Of a stretch of DNA of 64,000 nt, positions 1 through 10,638 are shown in pieces. The stretch lies in the NCBI GenBank assembly GCA_021201295.1, contig JAJQFE010000026.1, positions 1 through 64,000 of the forward strand, given 5' to 3'. The stretch is from Tannerellaceae bacterium. GTDB lineage: Bacteria > Bacteroidota > Bacteroidia > Bacteroidales > Tannerellaceae. Positions within the stretch are counted from its first letter, which is position 1. Each line of letters opens with the position of its first letter. A program made the position numbers and the translations under genes. The notes below the pieces were generated by a model. The model saw only the letters and a program-made list of their open reading frames with translations, ran no database searches and had not been told where the DNA came from.

Positions 1-344
1 ATATCACCGGCTTTGAACACTTCCGAACCCGAAACAGTAATACTTACTTTTTCATTCTCAATGTCGTCTACCATGTGTTTGAATCTGACTTGTTTCAGAT
101 TCAAAATAATGTTTGCTACATCTTCAATCACCCCGGGAATGGTTCCAAATTCATGTTCCACACCTTCGATCTTAATGGATGTAATAGCAAAACCTTCAAG
201 AGACGACAGAAGAATACGGCGTAAGGCATTACCTATCGTAATACCATAACCAGGTTCTAACGGACGAAATTCGAATTTACCGAAGAAATTGTCCGCTTCC
301 AACATTAATACTTTATCGGGTTCTTGAAATGCTGATATCGCCAT
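1..344 (-). CDS. rpoA: RNA polymerase subunit alpha (5' part, runs off the window)
   Basis: This is the N-terminal part of the alpha subunit, which nucleates assembly of RNA polymerase. The start codon is at 342-344 and about 114 codons are present. The product begins [17 protein letters not shown] and contains the assembly motif [20 protein letters not shown]. The rest lies beyond base 1. It follows rpsD by 12 nt, as expected at the end of the alpha operon. The C-terminal domain cannot be assessed. Confidence 0.96.
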   Translation of the reverse strand, partial: MAISAFQEPDKVLMLEADNFFGKFEFRPLEPGYGITIGNALRRILLSSLEGFAITSIKIEGVEHEFGTIPGVIEDVANIILNLKQVRFKHMVDDIENEKVSITVSGSEVFKAGD

Positions 345-356
345 GGAAATCAATTA

Positions 357-962
357 TTATTTAGAATACAATTCTACGATTAACTGCTCTTTAATGTTTT
401 CAGGAATGTCAGTTCTTTCAGGCAGATGCAGTAATTTTCCGCTTAAAGAAGTTTGATCCCACTCCATCCACGAATATTTACTGTGATTAAACCCGGACAG
501 GGCATCCGCAATAACTTCCAAAGATTTAGATCTTTCTCTAACACCAACGATTTGACTGGGTTTAACTGAGTAAGATGGAATGTTTACTACTTTACCATCT
601 ACGGTAATATGTCGATGAGAAACCAACTGACGGGCAGCCGATCTGGTAGAAGCCAAACCTAAACGGAACACTACATTGTCTAAGCGGGCTTCCAATAACT
701 GAAGCAATATCTCACCGGTAATACCTTTTGAACGGGATGCTTTATCAAACAGATTTCTGAACTGTTTTTCCAGCACACCATATGTATATTTAGCTTTCTG
801 TTTTTCACGAAGCTGAACACCGTATTCAGATGTTTTTCTTTTTCTTGCGTTGCCATGTTGTCCCGGAGGATAGTTCTTTTTTGATAAAACTTTATCCGGT
901 CCGAAAATAGCTTCGCCAAATTTACGAGCAATTTTACTTTTTGGTCCAGTATATCTTGCCAT
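357..962 (-). CDS. rpsD: 30S ribosomal protein S4
   Basis: Primary 16S rRNA-binding protein of the small subunit, 201 aa. It begins [20 protein letters not shown] and has the S4 RNA-binding domain in its second half ([20 protein letters not shown]). The N-terminus lacks the zinc-binding cysteines of C+ S4 proteins, so it is the zinc-free form. It lies between rpsK and rpoA in the alpha operon and is intact. Confidence 0.98.
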   Translation of the reverse strand: MARYTGPKSKIARKFGEAIFGPDKVLSKKNYPPGQHGNARKRKTSEYGVQLREKQKAKYTYGVLEKQFRNLFDKASRSKGITGEILLQLLEARLDNVVFRLGLASTRSAARQLVSHRHITVDGKVVNIPSYSVKPSQIVGVRERSKSLEVIADALSGFNHSKYSWMEWDQTSLSGKLLHLPERTDIPENIKEQLIVELYSK

Positions 963-1087
963 TTTCTATTATTTTAAATGTTCGGTTTGAATCTGAAACA
1001 GTGCAGCCGCGATTACAGAGAGGGAAAGGTTAATATGTAATCTATTCACAATTCCGGATTCAATTGTTTAAGAAACTTATGATTAAA

Positions 1088-1477
1088 TTAGACTCTTCTC
1101 TTTTTCGGAGGACGACATCCATTGTGTGGCAATGGAGTAACATCAACAATCTCTGTTACTTCAATTCCTACACCGTGAATAGTTCTGATAGCCGACTCAC
1201 GTCCGTTACCAGGTCCTTTAACGAAAACTTTTACTTTTCTCAAACCAAGATCATAGGCTACTTTAGCACAATCCTGTGCTGCCATCTGTGCTGCATACGG
1301 AGTATTCTTCTTAGAACTTCTGAATCCCATCTTGCCTGCAGAAGACCAGCTAATAACCTGACCTTCACTATTTGCAAGTGAAATGATGATGTTATTGAAA
1401 GAAGAATGAATATGAGCTTGTCCGTAAGCGTCAACTTTAACGTTTCTCTTCTTTGTTGCGACTGATTTCTTTGCCAT
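1088..1477 (-). CDS. rpsK: 30S ribosomal protein S11
   Basis: Small-subunit platform protein, 129 aa. Motifs include [16 protein letters not shown] and the conserved end [13 protein letters not shown]. It follows rpsM by 11 nt in the alpha operon. About 125 nt separate it from rpsD, a wider gap than elsewhere in the cluster. Confidence 0.98.
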   Translation of the reverse strand: MAKKSVATKKRNVKVDAYGQAHIHSSFNNIIISLANSEGQVISWSSAGKMGFRSSKKNTPYAAQMAAQDCAKVAYDLGLRKVKVFVKGPGNGRESAIRTIHGVGIEVTEIVDVTPLPHNGCRPPKKRRV

Positions 1478-1488
1478 ATTAACTCTTA

Positions 1489-1869
1489 TTATTTAGTAGC
1501 TTTTTTCTTGTTTGCAACTGTTTTCTTTCTTCCCTTACGAGTACGTGCATTGTTTTTAGTACTCTGTCCTCTCAAAGGCAAACCGATACGATGACGTACA
1601 CCTCTATAACAACCGATGTCCATCAAACGTTTAATATTCAGCTGAACTTCAGAACGAAGATTACCCTCTACTTTATATTCAGCACCAATGATCTCACGGA
1701 TTTTAGCCGCCTGCTCATCAGTCCAGTCTTTCACTTTAATGTCACGGTCAACGCCCGCTTTCTCTAAAATTGAGTTTGATGCGCTACGACCAATTCCATA
1801 GATATAAGTCAAAGCTACCTCTCCTCTTTTATTTTGTGGCAAGTCTACACCAACTATTCTTATAGCCAT
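1489..1869 (-). CDS. rpsM: 30S ribosomal protein S13
   Basis: Head protein of the small subunit, 126 aa. It begins [20 protein letters not shown] and carries [20 protein letters not shown] and a lysine-rich tail that contacts tRNA. It lies between rpmJ and rpsK and is intact. Confidence 0.98.
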   Translation of the reverse strand: MAIRIVGVDLPQNKRGEVALTYIYGIGRSASNSILEKAGVDRDIKVKDWTDEQAAKIREIIGAEYKVEGNLRSEVQLNIKRLMDIGCYRGVRHRIGLPLRGQSTKNNARTRKGRKKTVANKKKATK

Positions 1870-1903
1870 ATTTTTACTTTGATTATTTTACAAAAATAAT
1901 AAA

Positions 1904-2020
1904 TTATCCCTGACGTTGTTTATACTTGGGATTTTTCTTGTTAATCACGTACAAGCGGCCCTTTCTTTTTACGATCTTACATTCGGGGGTGTGCTTTTTT
2001 AAAGATGCTCTTACTTTCAT
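1904..2020 (-). CDS. rpmJ: 50S ribosomal protein L36
   Basis: A 38-residue gene read directly from the minus strand. It starts at 2018-2020 and ends with TAA at 1904-1906. The product begins [18 protein letters not shown] and ends NPKYKQRQG. Only one of the usual zinc ligands (Cys14) is kept, so this is the zinc-independent form normal for Bacteroidales. Its place between infA and rpsM is the standard one. Confidence 0.96.
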   Translation of the reverse strand: MKVRASLKKHTPECKIVKRKGRLYVINKKNPKYKQRQG

Positions 2021-2031
2021 ATCTAGTTTTT

Positions 2032-2250
2032 TTATTTGTATCTAAAAGTAATTCTACCTTTCGATAAATCATATGGAGACATTTCTACTCTCACTTTGTC
2101 TCCGGGAAGGATCTTAATGTAGTGCATACGCATCTTCCCTGAGATATGAGCGGTAATTTCGTGTCCGTTCTCTAATTCCACCCGAAACATTGCGTTAGAC
2201 AATGCTTCGATGATTACTCCATCTTGTTTAATTGCTGCTTGTTTAGCCAT
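2032..2250 (-). CDS. infA: Translation initiation factor IF-1
   Basis: IF-1 binds the ribosomal A site during initiation. The product is 72 aa, a single OB fold with the typical [17 protein letters not shown] and [15 protein letters not shown] segments. It follows map by 14 nt and precedes rpmJ. Confidence 0.98.
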   Translation of the reverse strand: MAKQAAIKQDGVIIEALSNAMFRVELENGHEITAHISGKMRMHYIKILPGDKVRVEMSPYDLSKGRITFRYK

Positions 2251-2264
2251 ATAAAACTTTTAAA

Positions 2265-3050
2265 TTAAATCGCGTTACTTCCAAGATTCTCTTCTATAAA
2301 CTTAAATGAAGATAAAATTTGCGGGCCGTCAGGCCGGATGGCAATGCAATGCTCAAAATGAGCTGAACATTTTCTGTCTTTGGTCCGTACGGTCCAGCCA
2401 TCACTTTCGAATACAACATTCCGTTTACCCAGATTGATCATAGGCTCTATACAAATACACATCCCGCTGCGTAATAGCGATCCGTAGCCGCGACGGCCGT
2501 AATTAGGGACTTCCGGTTCTTCATGCATATGCTTTCCAATACCATGACCTACTAATTCTCTGACCACAGAGTAGCCTTTCGATTCACAATAGACCTGGAC
2601 AGCATTACTGATATCACCGATCCGTCTGCCTTCTACGGCATTCTGTATTCCCACATAGAGAGACTCTTTCGTAGTCTTTAACAGATCTTTTACTTCCGGG
2701 GAAACCTCTCCTGCACAAAAAGTATAGGCCGAATCACCCACGAAACCATTCAAAAATGTTCCGCAATCAATAGAGACAATATCTCCTTCTGTCAAAATAG
2801 CTTTTGAAGAAGGAATACCATGCACAACCTGATCATTAATAGAGGTACATAAGGATCCTGGAAACCCATTGTAGCCTAAAAACGCCGGTGTAGCACCGTG
2901 ATCTCTGATAAACTCTTCCGCAATTTTATCCAGTTGAAGGGTCGTAACACCCGGAGCAATATGCTTCGCTAATTCCCCGAGTGTCTGACCAACCAATTGG
3001 TTGGCCTGATACATCAACTCGATTTCTTCATCTGTCTTTAAATAGATCAT
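2265..3050 (-). CDS. map: Methionine aminopeptidase, type I
   Basis: Cytosolic metalloenzyme that removes the initiator methionine from nascent proteins; 261 aa. Metal-ligand segments are visible: VSIDCGTFLNGFVGDSAYTF (two Asp), VGHGIGKHMHEEP (His) and CIEPMINLG (Glu). It starts 3 nt after the secY stop, so the two are translationally close. No adk lies between them, as is usual in Bacteroidales. Confidence 0.97.
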   Translation of the reverse strand: MIYLKTDEEIELMYQANQLVGQTLGELAKHIAPGVTTLQLDKIAEEFIRDHGATPAFLGYNGFPGSLCTSINDQVVHGIPSSKAILTEGDIVSIDCGTFLNGFVGDSAYTFCAGEVSPEVKDLLKTTKESLYVGIQNAVEGRRIGDISNAVQVYCESKGYSVVRELVGHGIGKHMHEEPEVPNYGRRGYGSLLRSGMCICIEPMINLGKRNVVFESDGWTVRTKDRKCSAHFEHCIAIRPDGPQILSSFKFIEENLGSNAI

Positions 3051-3053
3051 CTA

Positions 3054-4394
3054 TCAATAAGCGCCTGCTGCGCCTGCACGTCCTTTAATTCTTCCTGACT
3101 TTAACAATCCGTCGTAATGACGCATCAACAAATGACTTTCTACCTGTTGTAATGTATCTAACACTACTCCAACCAGAATCAATAAAGAGGTACCTCCAAA
3201 AAATTGAGAGAACCCCATACTTACTCCCACCACACGTGCGAAAGCAGGCATAATGGCAACCAATGCTAAAAAGAATGCACCTGGAAGTGTAATACGGTCC
3301 ATAATTGCATCTAAATAATCCTTGGTATGTTTCCCTGGTTTTACCCCTGGGATGAAGCCACTATTTCTTTTCAGATCATCCGCCATCTGCGTAGGATTGA
3401 TCGTAATAGCCGTATAAAAATACGTAAATAAAATGATCAATACTGCAAATACGAAATTATACCAGAATCCGGTATTGTCCATAAACGCTGTCCAGAAAGT
3501 ACTGGTACTTTCCGTATTGGAAAATCCTACAATTGAAATAGGTATAAACATAATGGCCTGTGCAAAAATGATCGGCATTACATTTGCAGCATTCACTTTT
3601 AAAGGGATATACTGTCTTGCACCACCATATTGTTTATTTCCGATTATCCTTTTAGCATACTGCACCGGAACTCTACGGGTTCCCTGTACTAACAGAATAG
3701 CACCTGCAATAACTAATAACAGGAATAACATTTCTGCCAGGAACATCACCAGACCTCCAGTTTTTTCACTGGTTCTCGAAATAAACTCCTGGAATAAAGA
3801 ATGAGGTAAACGAGCAATAATCCCTACCAAAATGATAAATGAGATTCCATTACCAATTCCTTTATCAGTAATTCTCTCTCCAAGCCATAAAATAAACATA
3901 CTTCCGGCAGCCAGAATAACGGTTGAGGAAATGGTAAACCAGATTCCCCCCGGCATGCCTGCACCTACTGCTTTTAATTGTACACTCAGATTCACGAGAT
4001 AAGTAGGTCCCTGCAGTAGTAGTATAGCGATGGTCAGATAGCGCGTCCATTGATTTATTTTTCTTCGCCCGCTTTCACCTTCCCGTTGCATTTTCTGAAT
4101 GGAAGGAACAGCGATAGCTAACAACTGCATAACGATTGACGCAGAGATATAAGGCATGATGCCTAATGCAAAAATAGATGCATTAGAAAAGGCACCTCCT
4201 GAAAACATATCTAATAACGCCAAAAGTCCGCCTCTGGTTTGTTCATGCAAAGCGGTTAATGATTTAGGGTCAATACCCGGAAGGACTACATACGTGCCGA
4301 AACGATAGATAGCAACCAACAAAAGAGTGGTGAGGATTCGATTTCTTAAATCCTCAATTTTCCAGATATTTTTAATTGTTTCAACTGCTCTCAT
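3054..4394 (-). CDS. secY: Preprotein translocase subunit SecY
   Basis: Central channel of the Sec translocon in the inner membrane; 446 aa with ten predicted hydrophobic segments. Recognisable parts are the plug region (GGLLALLDMFSGGAFSNAS) and the cytosolic loop NPTQMADDLKRNSGFIPG. It starts 3 nt after rplO in the spc operon. Confidence 0.98.
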   Translation of the reverse strand: MRAVETIKNIWKIEDLRNRILTTLLLVAIYRFGTYVVLPGIDPKSLTALHEQTRGGLLALLDMFSGGAFSNASIFALGIMPYISASIVMQLLAIAVPSIQKMQREGESGRRKINQWTRYLTIAILLLQGPTYLVNLSVQLKAVGAGMPGGIWFTISSTVILAAGSMFILWLGERITDKGIGNGISFIILVGIIARLPHSLFQEFISRTSEKTGGLVMFLAEMLFLLLVIAGAILLVQGTRRVPVQYAKRIIGNKQYGGARQYIPLKVNAANVMPIIFAQAIMFIPISIVGFSNTESTSTFWTAFMDNTGFWYNFVFAVLIILFTYFYTAITINPTQMADDLKRNSGFIPGVKPGKHTKDYLDAIMDRITLPGAFFLALVAIMPAFARVVGVSMGFSQFFGGTSLLILVGVVLDTLQQVESHLLMRHYDGLLKSGRIKGRAGAAGAY

Positions 4395-4397
4395 AGC

Positions 4398-4844
4398 TTA
4401 GAGTTTAACAACTGTTCCACCTACAGCCTGGATAGCAGCTTCCGCATTTTTAGAAAACGCATGCGCTTCCACTTCCAATTTAACTGTTAAATTACCGTTG
4501 CCAAGAATTTTAACCAGGTGTGATTTGGAGATAAAGCCAGCTGTTCTTAATTCACTGATACCCACTTTTGTTAATTGCCGGGTTTCTGCTAATTGTTGCA
4601 AAGTTGACAGATTAATAGCTTTATATTCTACACGGTTAATATTTTTGAAACCAAATTTAGGTAAACGTCTCTGAATAGGCATCTGTCCACCTTCAAAACT
4701 GATCTTTTTAGAATAACCCGATCTTGATTTGGCACCTTTATGTCCTCTTGTTGAAGTTCCTCCTAATCCAGAACCCGGACCACGTCCGATTCTTTTTCTG
4801 GTTTTCGTAGAGCCTTCTGCAGGTTTTAAATTTGATAAATTCAT
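4398..4844 (-). CDS. rplO: 50S ribosomal protein L15
   Basis: Large-subunit assembly protein, 148 aa from the ATG at 4842-4844 (MNLSNLKPAEGSTKTRKRIG). A longer frame exists from a TTG seven codons upstream, but family members start at MNLSNLKP, so the ATG is preferred. The glycine-rich N-terminus (GRGPGSGLGGTSTRGHKG) is typical. It lies between rpmD and secY. Confidence 0.97.
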   Translation of the reverse strand: MNLSNLKPAEGSTKTRKRIGRGPGSGLGGTSTRGHKGAKSRSGYSKKISFEGGQMPIQRRLPKFGFKNINRVEYKAINLSTLQQLAETRQLTKVGISELRTAGFISKSHLVKILGNGNLTVKLEVEAHAFSKNAEAAIQAVGGTVVKL

Positions 4845-4871
4845 ATCGTATAATTTATTTTTCAACCATTA

Positions 4872-5048
4872 TTACTTTTCCACGGAAACTAAGTGTTTCA
4901 CTTTCTCAACCATACCCAGGATAGCCGGATTAGCTTCATGCTCTACTACACGGTTCATTTTTCTCAAACCCAGTGCGTCCAGCGTTCTCTTTTGGTCTTT
5001 AGGGCAGTTAATTCTGCTTCTTACTTGCTTAATTTTAATAGTCGCCAT
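4872..5048 (-). CDS. rpmD: 50S ribosomal protein L30
   Basis: A 58-residue gene read from the minus strand, ATG at 5046-5048 and TAA at 4872-4874. It begins MATIKIKQVRSRINCPKDQK and ends with KVKHLVSVEK. It has the compact bacterial L30 ferredoxin-like size and sits in the conserved place between rpsE and rplO. Confidence 0.96.
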   Translation of the reverse strand: MATIKIKQVRSRINCPKDQKRTLDALGLRKMNRVVEHEANPAILGMVEKVKHLVSVEK

Positions 5049-5064
5049 AATTCTTTCTCCCTAT

Positions 5065-5589
5065 TTATCCTTTAAATACTTTTTCCAGTGACACGCCTCT
5101 GTTTTGTGCAATGGTAAGAGGACTTCTCAATTCGCTTAAAGCTTCAATGGTCGCTTTTACCAGGTTATGAGGGTTGGAAGATCCTTTGGACTTAGCCAAA
5201 ACATCTGTAATACCTACACTTTCCAATACAGCACGCATCGCACCACCGGCTTTCACTCCGGTACCATGAGAAGCTGGTTTGATCAATACTTCCGCACCAC
5301 CGAATTTAGCGATTTGCTCATGTGGAATCGTTCCTTTGTAAACAGGGACTTTGATCAGGTTTTTCTTAGCGGCTTCCACTCCTTTAGCGATAGCGGTAGT
5401 TACTTCACCGGCTTTACCTAATCCCCAGCCAACAATACCATCTTCATTTCCAACCACTACAATAGCGGCGAAGCTGAATGTACGTCCACCTTTTGTAACT
5501 TTAGTTACACGATTAATTGCAACTAATCTATCCTTCAACTCTAAGTCGTTGGTAGATTTAACTCTATTATTAACTCCTGCCATCTTCAT
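5065..5589 (-). CDS. rpsE: 30S ribosomal protein S5
   Basis: Small-subunit protein that helps decoding fidelity; 174 aa. The dsRNA-binding N-domain ([20 protein letters not shown]) and the C-domain ([15 protein letters not shown]) are present. The reading overlaps the rplR stop by one base. The start may be two codons further in ([10 protein letters not shown]), as in related proteins. Confidence 0.97.
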   Translation of the reverse strand: MKMAGVNNRVKSTNDLELKDRLVAINRVTKVTKGGRTFSFAAIVVVGNEDGIVGWGLGKAGEVTTAIAKGVEAAKKNLIKVPVYKGTIPHEQIAKFGGAEVLIKPASHGTGVKAGGAMRAVLESVGITDVLAKSKGSSNPHNLVKATIEALSELRSPLTIAQNRGVSLEKVFKG

Positions 5590-5933
5590 TAAAATTTAAG
5601 TCCGCCGTTACGAGCAGCATCCGCCAATTCTTTAATTCTTCCATGGTACAGGTAGCCATTACGATCGAAAACCACAGCCTGAACGCCAGCTTCCTGTGCG
5701 CTTTTTGCAATTTGTTCTCCCACTTTTGCTGCAATTTCTTTCTTAGGTGCTTTTACATCTAATTTTAATGAAGAGGCAGCGGCTAAAGTCTTACCTGTAG
5801 TGTCATCTATCACCTGTGCATAGATTTGCTTATTGCTTCTGAACACAGTCAAACGTGGACGCTCCGGAGTACCGGATACTTTACCGCGAACACGTGCTTT
5901 TATTTTTATTCTTTTTTCTGATTTCGTTGTCAT
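5589..5933 (-). CDS. rplR: 50S ribosomal protein L18
   Basis: 5S rRNA-binding protein, 114 aa, with the family segments [20 protein letters not shown] and [20 protein letters not shown]. It lies between rplF and rpsE in the spc operon, with close spacing on both sides. Confidence 0.98.
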   Translation of the reverse strand: MTTKSEKRIKIKARVRGKVSGTPERPRLTVFRSNKQIYAQVIDDTTGKTLAAASSLKLDVKAPKKEIAAKVGEQIAKSAQEAGVQAVVFDRNGYLYHGRIKELADAARNGGLKF

Positions 5934-5954
5934 GATAATTTCAGTTTACGTAGA

Positions 5955-6506
5955 TTACTTACCTGCTGATTTACCAGACTTTCTGCGAATCATCTCACCT
6001 ACAAACCTGATACCTTTTCCTTTATATGGTTCAGGTTTTCTGAATGAACGGATTTTTGCGCAAATCTGACCGATCAATTGTTTATCAGCTGATTCAAGAA
6101 TAATAAGAGGGTTCTTATTTCTTTCAGACTTTGTTTCTACTTTTACTTCCGGAGGTAATTGCAGGTAAATATTATGTGTATACCCTAAAGAAAGGTCTAA
6201 TAGCTGACCTGCATTAGATATACGATATCCTACTCCTACTAATTCCAGTTCTTTTTTGTAACCTTCCGATACACCTACAACCATATTGTTGATCAGTGAA
6301 CGGTATAATCCGTGTAATGCACGATGATTTTTTTCATCGGTCAGACGGGAAACCTGAATAACTCCATCTTCCAGAGTAACTGTAATATCCGGATTTACTT
6401 CCTGAGAAAGTTCTCCTTTAGGACCTTTTACAGTAACTACAGTATCCTTGATAGTAACCGTTACACCGGCTGGTACCTGAATCGGTAATTTTCCTATTCT
6501 TGACAT
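5955..6506 (-). CDS. rplF: 50S ribosomal protein L6
   Basis: Large-subunit protein near the factor-binding site; 183 aa with two tandem L6 folds. It starts MSRIGKLPIQVPAGV and contains the C-terminal signature PEPYKGKGIRFVGE. Spc operon position between rpsH and rplR. Confidence 0.98.
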   Translation of the reverse strand: MSRIGKLPIQVPAGVTVTIKDTVVTVKGPKGELSQEVNPDITVTLEDGVIQVSRLTDEKNHRALHGLYRSLINNMVVGVSEGYKKELELVGVGYRISNAGQLLDLSLGYTHNIYLQLPPEVKVETKSERNKNPLIILESADKQLIGQICAKIRSFRKPEPYKGKGIRFVGEMIRRKSGKSAGK

Positions 6507-6523
6507 TCTTCTTTCCTCCTAAA

Positions 6524-6919
6524 TTAATAAATGTAACACAATACTTCACCGCCGATTTTTAACTCACGGGCTTCTTTGTCAGTCATCACACCTTTAGAAG
6601 TAGAAAGAATCGCAATACCTAAGCCATTCAATACTCTTGGCATGTCTTTGTAGCCAGTATACTTACGTAAACCAGGGGTTGAAACTCTCTGGAGTTTCTT
6701 GATCGCATTCACTTTGTTTACAAGGTCATACTTCAGGGCGATCTTAATAGTTCCCTGAGAACCATCCTCTACAAACTTAAAATTAAGAATGTAACCTTTG
6801 TCGAAAAGGATCTTGGTGATCTCTTTCTTTAAATTTGACGCCGGTACCTCTACAACTCTGTGCTTGGCTTTGATCGCATTATGCAATCGGGTCAAATAAT
6901 CTGCTATAGGATCTGTCAT
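6524..6919 (-). CDS. rpsH: 30S ribosomal protein S8
   Basis: 16S rRNA-binding protein, 131 aa. The start at 6917-6919 (MTDPIADYLTRLHNAI) is chosen because it matches the family N-terminus; an upstream in-frame ATG at 6967 would add 16 atypical residues. The C-terminal STSKGVMTDKEAR motif is present. Confidence 0.97.
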   Translation of the reverse strand: MTDPIADYLTRLHNAIKAKHRVVEVPASNLKKEITKILFDKGYILNFKFVEDGSQGTIKIALKYDLVNKVNAIKKLQRVSTPGLRKYTGYKDMPRVLNGLGIAILSTSKGVMTDKEARELKIGGEVLCYIY

Positions 6920-6977
6920 TATAAATAAAATTAAATTGATCCCGTCTACCGGGACAATATTTAACAATAGTAACTTC

Positions 6978-7247
6978 TTACCAACTTGCTTTCTTTACGC
7001 CCGGGATTAATCCGTTAGAAGCCATTTCACGGAATTGAATACGTGAAATGCCGAACTGGCGCATATACCCTTTCGGACGACCTGTAATTTTACAACGATT
7101 GTGCAAACGTACAGGAGAAGCATTCTTAGGTAAACTTTGTAAAGCATCGTAGTTGCCTTCAGCTTTCAGCTGTGCTCTTTTAGCAGCATACTTTTCTACC
7201 AGCTTTGCTCTTTTTACCTCACGGGCTTTCATTGATTCTTTTGCCAT
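6978..7247 (-). CDS. rpsN: 30S ribosomal protein S14
   Basis: 89 aa, the long zinc-independent S14 form (only one cysteine, in [17 protein letters not shown]). It starts [13 protein letters not shown] and ends [11 protein letters not shown]. It lies between rplE and rpsH. Confidence 0.98.
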   Translation of the reverse strand: MAKESMKAREVKRAKLVEKYAAKRAQLKAEGNYDALQSLPKNASPVRLHNRCKITGRPKGYMRQFGISRIQFREMASNGLIPGVKKASW

Positions 7248-7253
7248 ATTTAC

Positions 7254-7811
7254 TTAGTCTTTTTTCGCATTTTTAAAAGGCAATCCAAACTCTCTCAACA
7301 GAGCATACCCTTCTTCATCTGTTTTTGCAGAGGTCACAAAGGTAATATTCATTCCCAAAATTTTAGTAATATTATCGATATTAATTTCAAGGAAAATGAT
7401 CTGTTCCTGTATACCCATTGTATAATTACCACGTCCGTCCAGTTTGCTTTCAATACCTTTAAAGTCACGAATACGAGGAAGAGCGACACGAACAAGTCTT
7501 TCCAGGAATTCATACATTTGCTCACGACGCAATGTTACCATTACCCCGATAGGCATTTTCTTACGCAATTTGAAGTTTGAGATATCCTTCTTAGACACAG
7601 TTGCAACTGCTTTTTGTCCTGTAATAGTAGTCAATTCGCTAATCGCAATGTCTATGATTTTTTTATCTGCAGTGGCCATTCCTAAACCCTGATTGATTAC
7701 GATTTTTTTCAAAACCGGAACCTGCATCACAGATTTATAACCAAACTCTTTTGTCAAAGCAGGAACAATCCTTTCCTGATATTCTTTCTTAAGACTGGCT
7801 GTATTGCTCAT
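7254..7811 (-). CDS. rplE: 50S ribosomal protein L5
   Basis: 5S rRNA-binding protein of the central protuberance; 185 aa. Typical segments are [29 protein letters not shown] and [11 protein letters not shown]. Its start overlaps the rplX stop by one base. Confidence 0.98.
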   Translation of the reverse strand: MSNTASLKKEYQERIVPALTKEFGYKSVMQVPVLKKIVINQGLGMATADKKIIDIAISELTTITGQKAVATVSKKDISNFKLRKKMPIGVMVTLRREQMYEFLERLVRVALPRIRDFKGIESKLDGRGNYTMGIQEQIIFLEINIDNITKILGMNITFVTSAKTDEEGYALLREFGLPFKNAKKD

Positions 7812-8131
7812 TACTTAATTTCCTCCCCAGATTTTTTTGCGTAACGTACTAAAACTCCTTTGTCATTCAATTTGCGACCGATACGGGTAGCTTTTCCTGA
7901 TTTAGGATCAACCACATTCAGGTTAGAAATATGTACAGGAGCCTCTTTCTTTTCTATACCTCCTTGAGGATTCTTTGCATTAGGCTTGGTATGCTTGGAT
8001 ACCATATTAATACCTTCAACAATGGCACGTTTTTCGTCTACAAACACTTGCAGAACACGGCCTGTTTTACCTTTATCTTCTCCGGTATTAACGAAAACAA
8101 TATCGCCCTTTTTTATATGTAATTTACTCAT
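7811..8131 (-). CDS. rplX: 50S ribosomal protein L24
   Basis: Assembly-initiator protein of the large subunit; 106 aa. The KOW motif ([20 protein letters not shown]) is at the N-terminus. It lies between rplN and rplE and overlaps the latter by one base. Confidence 0.98.
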   Translation of the reverse strand: MSKLHIKKGDIVFVNTGEDKGKTGRVLQVFVDEKRAIVEGINMVSKHTKPNAKNPQGGIEKKEAPVHISNLNVVDPKSGKATRIGRKLNDKGVLVRYAKKSGEEIK

Positions 8132-8149
8132 TACCTTACGTTTTTCTAA

Positions 8150-8515
8150 TTAAAGCACTTCTGGTGCAAGTGAGACGATCTTCATATTAGATGCACGCAG
8201 TTCTCTGGCTACCGGACCAAAAATACGGCTACCACGGATATCACCACCGGCATTTAACAATACACACGCATTATCGTCGAAACGAATATAAGAACTATCC
8301 TGGCGACGGATCTCCTTTTTAGTGCGAACAATGATAGCTTTAAAAACTGTACCTTTTTTTACATCACTTGCAGGGATCGTACTTTTAATTGCTACTACAA
8401 TGACATCCCCTACAGTAGCATAGCGCTTTCTTGTACCGCCTAAAACACGAATACACAAAGCTTCTTTTGCACCACTGTTATCGGCTACTACTAATCTTGA
8501 TTCTTGTTGTATCAT
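8150..8515 (-). CDS. rplN: 50S ribosomal protein L14
   Basis: 121 aa, begins [20 protein letters not shown], an almost invariant L14 start, and ends [14 protein letters not shown]. It forms an intersubunit bridge. It follows rpsQ by one base. Confidence 0.99.
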   Translation of the reverse strand: MIQQESRLVVADNSGAKEALCIRVLGGTRKRYATVGDVIVVAIKSTIPASDVKKGTVFKAIIVRTKKEIRRQDSSYIRFDDNACVLLNAGGDIRGSRIFGPVARELRASNMKIVSLAPEVL

Positions 8516-8516
8516 A

Positions 8517-8774
8517 TTATTTAGCCCTTTCGATTATTTGAACTAATCTCCATCTTTTCGTTTTGCTCAAGGGACGTGTTTCCATAATTTTCACAGTGTC
8601 ACCTATATTGCATTCATTTTTCTCATCATGAGCGTGGTATTTTTTCGTTTTATTTACGAATTTACCATAAATGGGGTGTTTTTCCTTCCATTTTACAGCA
8701 ACAGTAATCGTTTTATCCATCTTGTTACTGAACACAACGCCCTGTCTTTCTTTTCTTAAATTTCTAGTTTCCAT
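8517..8774 (-). CDS. rpsQ: 30S ribosomal protein S17
   Basis: 85 aa OB-fold protein that binds 16S rRNA. The signature [20 protein letters not shown] is present. Located between rpmC and rplN, as expected. Confidence 0.98.
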   Translation of the reverse strand: METRNLRKERQGVVFSNKMDKTITVAVKWKEKHPIYGKFVNKTKKYHAHDEKNECNIGDTVKIMETRPLSKTKRWRLVQIIERAK

Positions 8775-8786
8775 CAGACTCCGGGA

Positions 8787-8984
8787 TTATTTGTTGTTAA
8801 GTTCTCTCTGGCGCAATTCTGTTTTCATGCGCGCGATCGTTCTGCGTAATTGTTTAATCTGCGCAGGATTATTCATAGGAGAAATGCTATGGTTAATCTT
8901 TTTCTGATCAAGCGAAGCAACCTCCGCGTCTACTCTTTCAAGTAACTCTTTTGTGCTTAACTCTCTAATTTCTGCAATCTTCAT
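8787..8984 (-). CDS. rpmC: 50S ribosomal protein L29
   Basis: 65 aa, two-helix protein at the nascent-chain exit (MKIAEIRELSTKELLERVDA). The C-terminal RTIARMKTELRQRE matches the family. It starts 5 nt after the rplP stop. Confidence 0.98.
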   Translation of the reverse strand: MKIAEIRELSTKELLERVDAEVASLDQKKINHSISPMNNPAQIKQLRRTIARMKTELRQRELNNK

Positions 8985-8989
8985 AACCC

Positions 8990-9424
8990 TTACGCATTTT
9001 GATTTTGAATGTCATAATCACGTCTCACAACAAACTTCGTTGTTACCGGAAGTTTCTGTGCTGCTAAACGCAAAGCTTCTTTAGCAACATCAAACGGAAC
9101 TCCTTCGATCTCGAAAATAAGACGGCCTGGAGTCACAGGTGCCACGAAACCTTCCGGCGAACCTTTACCTTTACCCATACGTACTTCAGCAGGCTTTTTT
9201 GTAATAGGTTTATCCGGGAAGATACGCACCCAAACCTGACCCTGACGTTGCATATAACGGGTTACAGCGATACGGGCAGCCTCAATCTGACGGCCTGTAA
9301 TCCATTTATTCTGTAATGATTTTATACCAAACGAACCGAAGGCCAACTGGTTACCGCGTTGAGCGTTTCCTTTCATGCGGCCCTTTTGTTGTCTTCTGAA
9401 CTTTGTTTTCTTTGGTTGTAACAT
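8990..9424 (-). CDS. rplP: 50S ribosomal protein L16
   Basis: 144 aa protein near the A site of the large subunit. It begins [19 protein letters not shown] and contains the signatures [18 protein letters not shown] and [14 protein letters not shown]. Intact. Confidence 0.98.
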   Translation of the reverse strand: MLQPKKTKFRRQQKGRMKGNAQRGNQLAFGSFGIKSLQNKWITGRQIEAARIAVTRYMQRQGQVWVRIFPDKPITKKPAEVRMGKGKGSPEGFVAPVTPGRLIFEIEGVPFDVAKEALRLAAQKLPVTTKFVVRRDYDIQNQNA

Positions 9425-9444
9425 CTCTTTCTAAATTCTAACGT

Positions 9445-10179
9445 TTAACGATTAGCTCTCTTCTTTTTGAAGTTTCTCTCTCTGTTGCCACCGGTATTAT
9501 TATTTCTGCGATCTGACTCTTTGGAGTTGGTGAATGACGGAGCAAGATCTCTCTTACCATATACCTCACCACGGCAGATCCAGACTTTAATACCTAACAA
9601 TCCCACTTTTGTCAACGCTTCTGCCAGAGCATAATCAATGTCTGCTCTGAAAGTGTGCAACGGAGTTCTTCCTTCTTTATACATTTCCGAACGAGCCATT
9701 TCAGCTCCGTTCAAACGCCCAGAGACTTGCACTTTAATACCTTCTGCTCCCATTCTCATGGTAGAGGCGATAGCCATCTTAATAGCACGACGGTAAGCAA
9801 TTTTTCCTTCCAGTTGACGAGCAATATTATTTGCCACAATAACAGCGTCTAATTCAGGTCTTTTTACTTCAAAGATGTTAATCTGAACCTCTTTGTCAGT
9901 AATCTTTTTCAACTCTTCTTTCAATTTATCAACTTCCTGACCACCTTTACCGATGATAATGCCCGGACGCGATGTGCAAACTGTTATGGTAATCAACTTA
10001 AGCGTACGTTCAATAATAATACGCGATACACTAGCTTTAGCAAGACGGGCATTCAGATATTTACGGATCTTACTGCCTTCCAGCAATGTATTACCGTAAT
10101 TTTTGCCGCCATACCAATTGGAATCCCAACCACGGATAATTCCTAAACGATTACTAATTGGATTTACTTTTTGTCCCAT
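9445..10179 (-). CDS. rpsC: 30S ribosomal protein S3
   Basis: 244 aa. The KH domain ([19 protein letters not shown]) and the S3 C-terminal domain ([20 protein letters not shown]) are present. The basic, asparagine-rich tail ([18 protein letters not shown]) is usual in Bacteroidales. Located between rplV and rplP. Confidence 0.98.
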   Translation of the reverse strand: MGQKVNPISNRLGIIRGWDSNWYGGKNYGNTLLEGSKIRKYLNARLAKASVSRIIIERTLKLITITVCTSRPGIIIGKGGQEVDKLKEELKKITDKEVQINIFEVKRPELDAVIVANNIARQLEGKIAYRRAIKMAIASTMRMGAEGIKVQVSGRLNGAEMARSEMYKEGRTPLHTFRADIDYALAEALTKVGLLGIKVWICRGEVYGKRDLAPSFTNSKESDRRNNNTGGNRERNFKKKRANR

Positions 10180-10185
10180 CTACAA

Positions 10186-10596
10186 TTAATTTTGACTATC
10201 GTTTTTACTTAGTGTATCAACAAACAGAGTTACATGGTTCGAACGTTTACGAATTCTGTATCCTCTTCCTTGCGGTGCAGGACGCATTCTCTTCAATGTT
10301 GTCGCGCAATCCACGCTGATAGAAGAGATGTATAATTCACCGCTTTCTGCTTTACGTTCGTTTTTAGCTTCCCAGTTAGCGATAGCCGAACGAAGTAATT
10401 TTTCTACTCTTGCTGCAGCTTCCTTGTTAGAAAACTTCAAAATACCTAATGCTCTGAACACTTCCATTCCACGCACCATGTCTACCACCAGACGCATTTT
10501 GCGGGGAGAAGTGGGAACATTTCGCAATTTCGCGAAATACATGTTTTTCTGGGCTTCTTTTCTTGCTTCAGCTGATATTCTTTTTCTAGCACCCAT
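10186..10596 (-). CDS. rplV: 50S ribosomal protein L22
   Basis: 136 aa protein lining the exit tunnel. It carries [19 protein letters not shown] and the beta-hairpin end [20 protein letters not shown]. It follows rpsS by about 40 nt. Confidence 0.98.
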   Translation of the reverse strand: MGARKRISAEARKEAQKNMYFAKLRNVPTSPRKMRLVVDMVRGMEVFRALGILKFSNKEAAARVEKLLRSAIANWEAKNERKAESGELYISSISVDCATTLKRMRPAPQGRGYRIRKRSNHVTLFVDTLSKNDSQN

Positions 10597-10638
10597 TTTT
10601 ATTAATTCTTTTTATTTTCAGATTCCTTTTTATTCCGA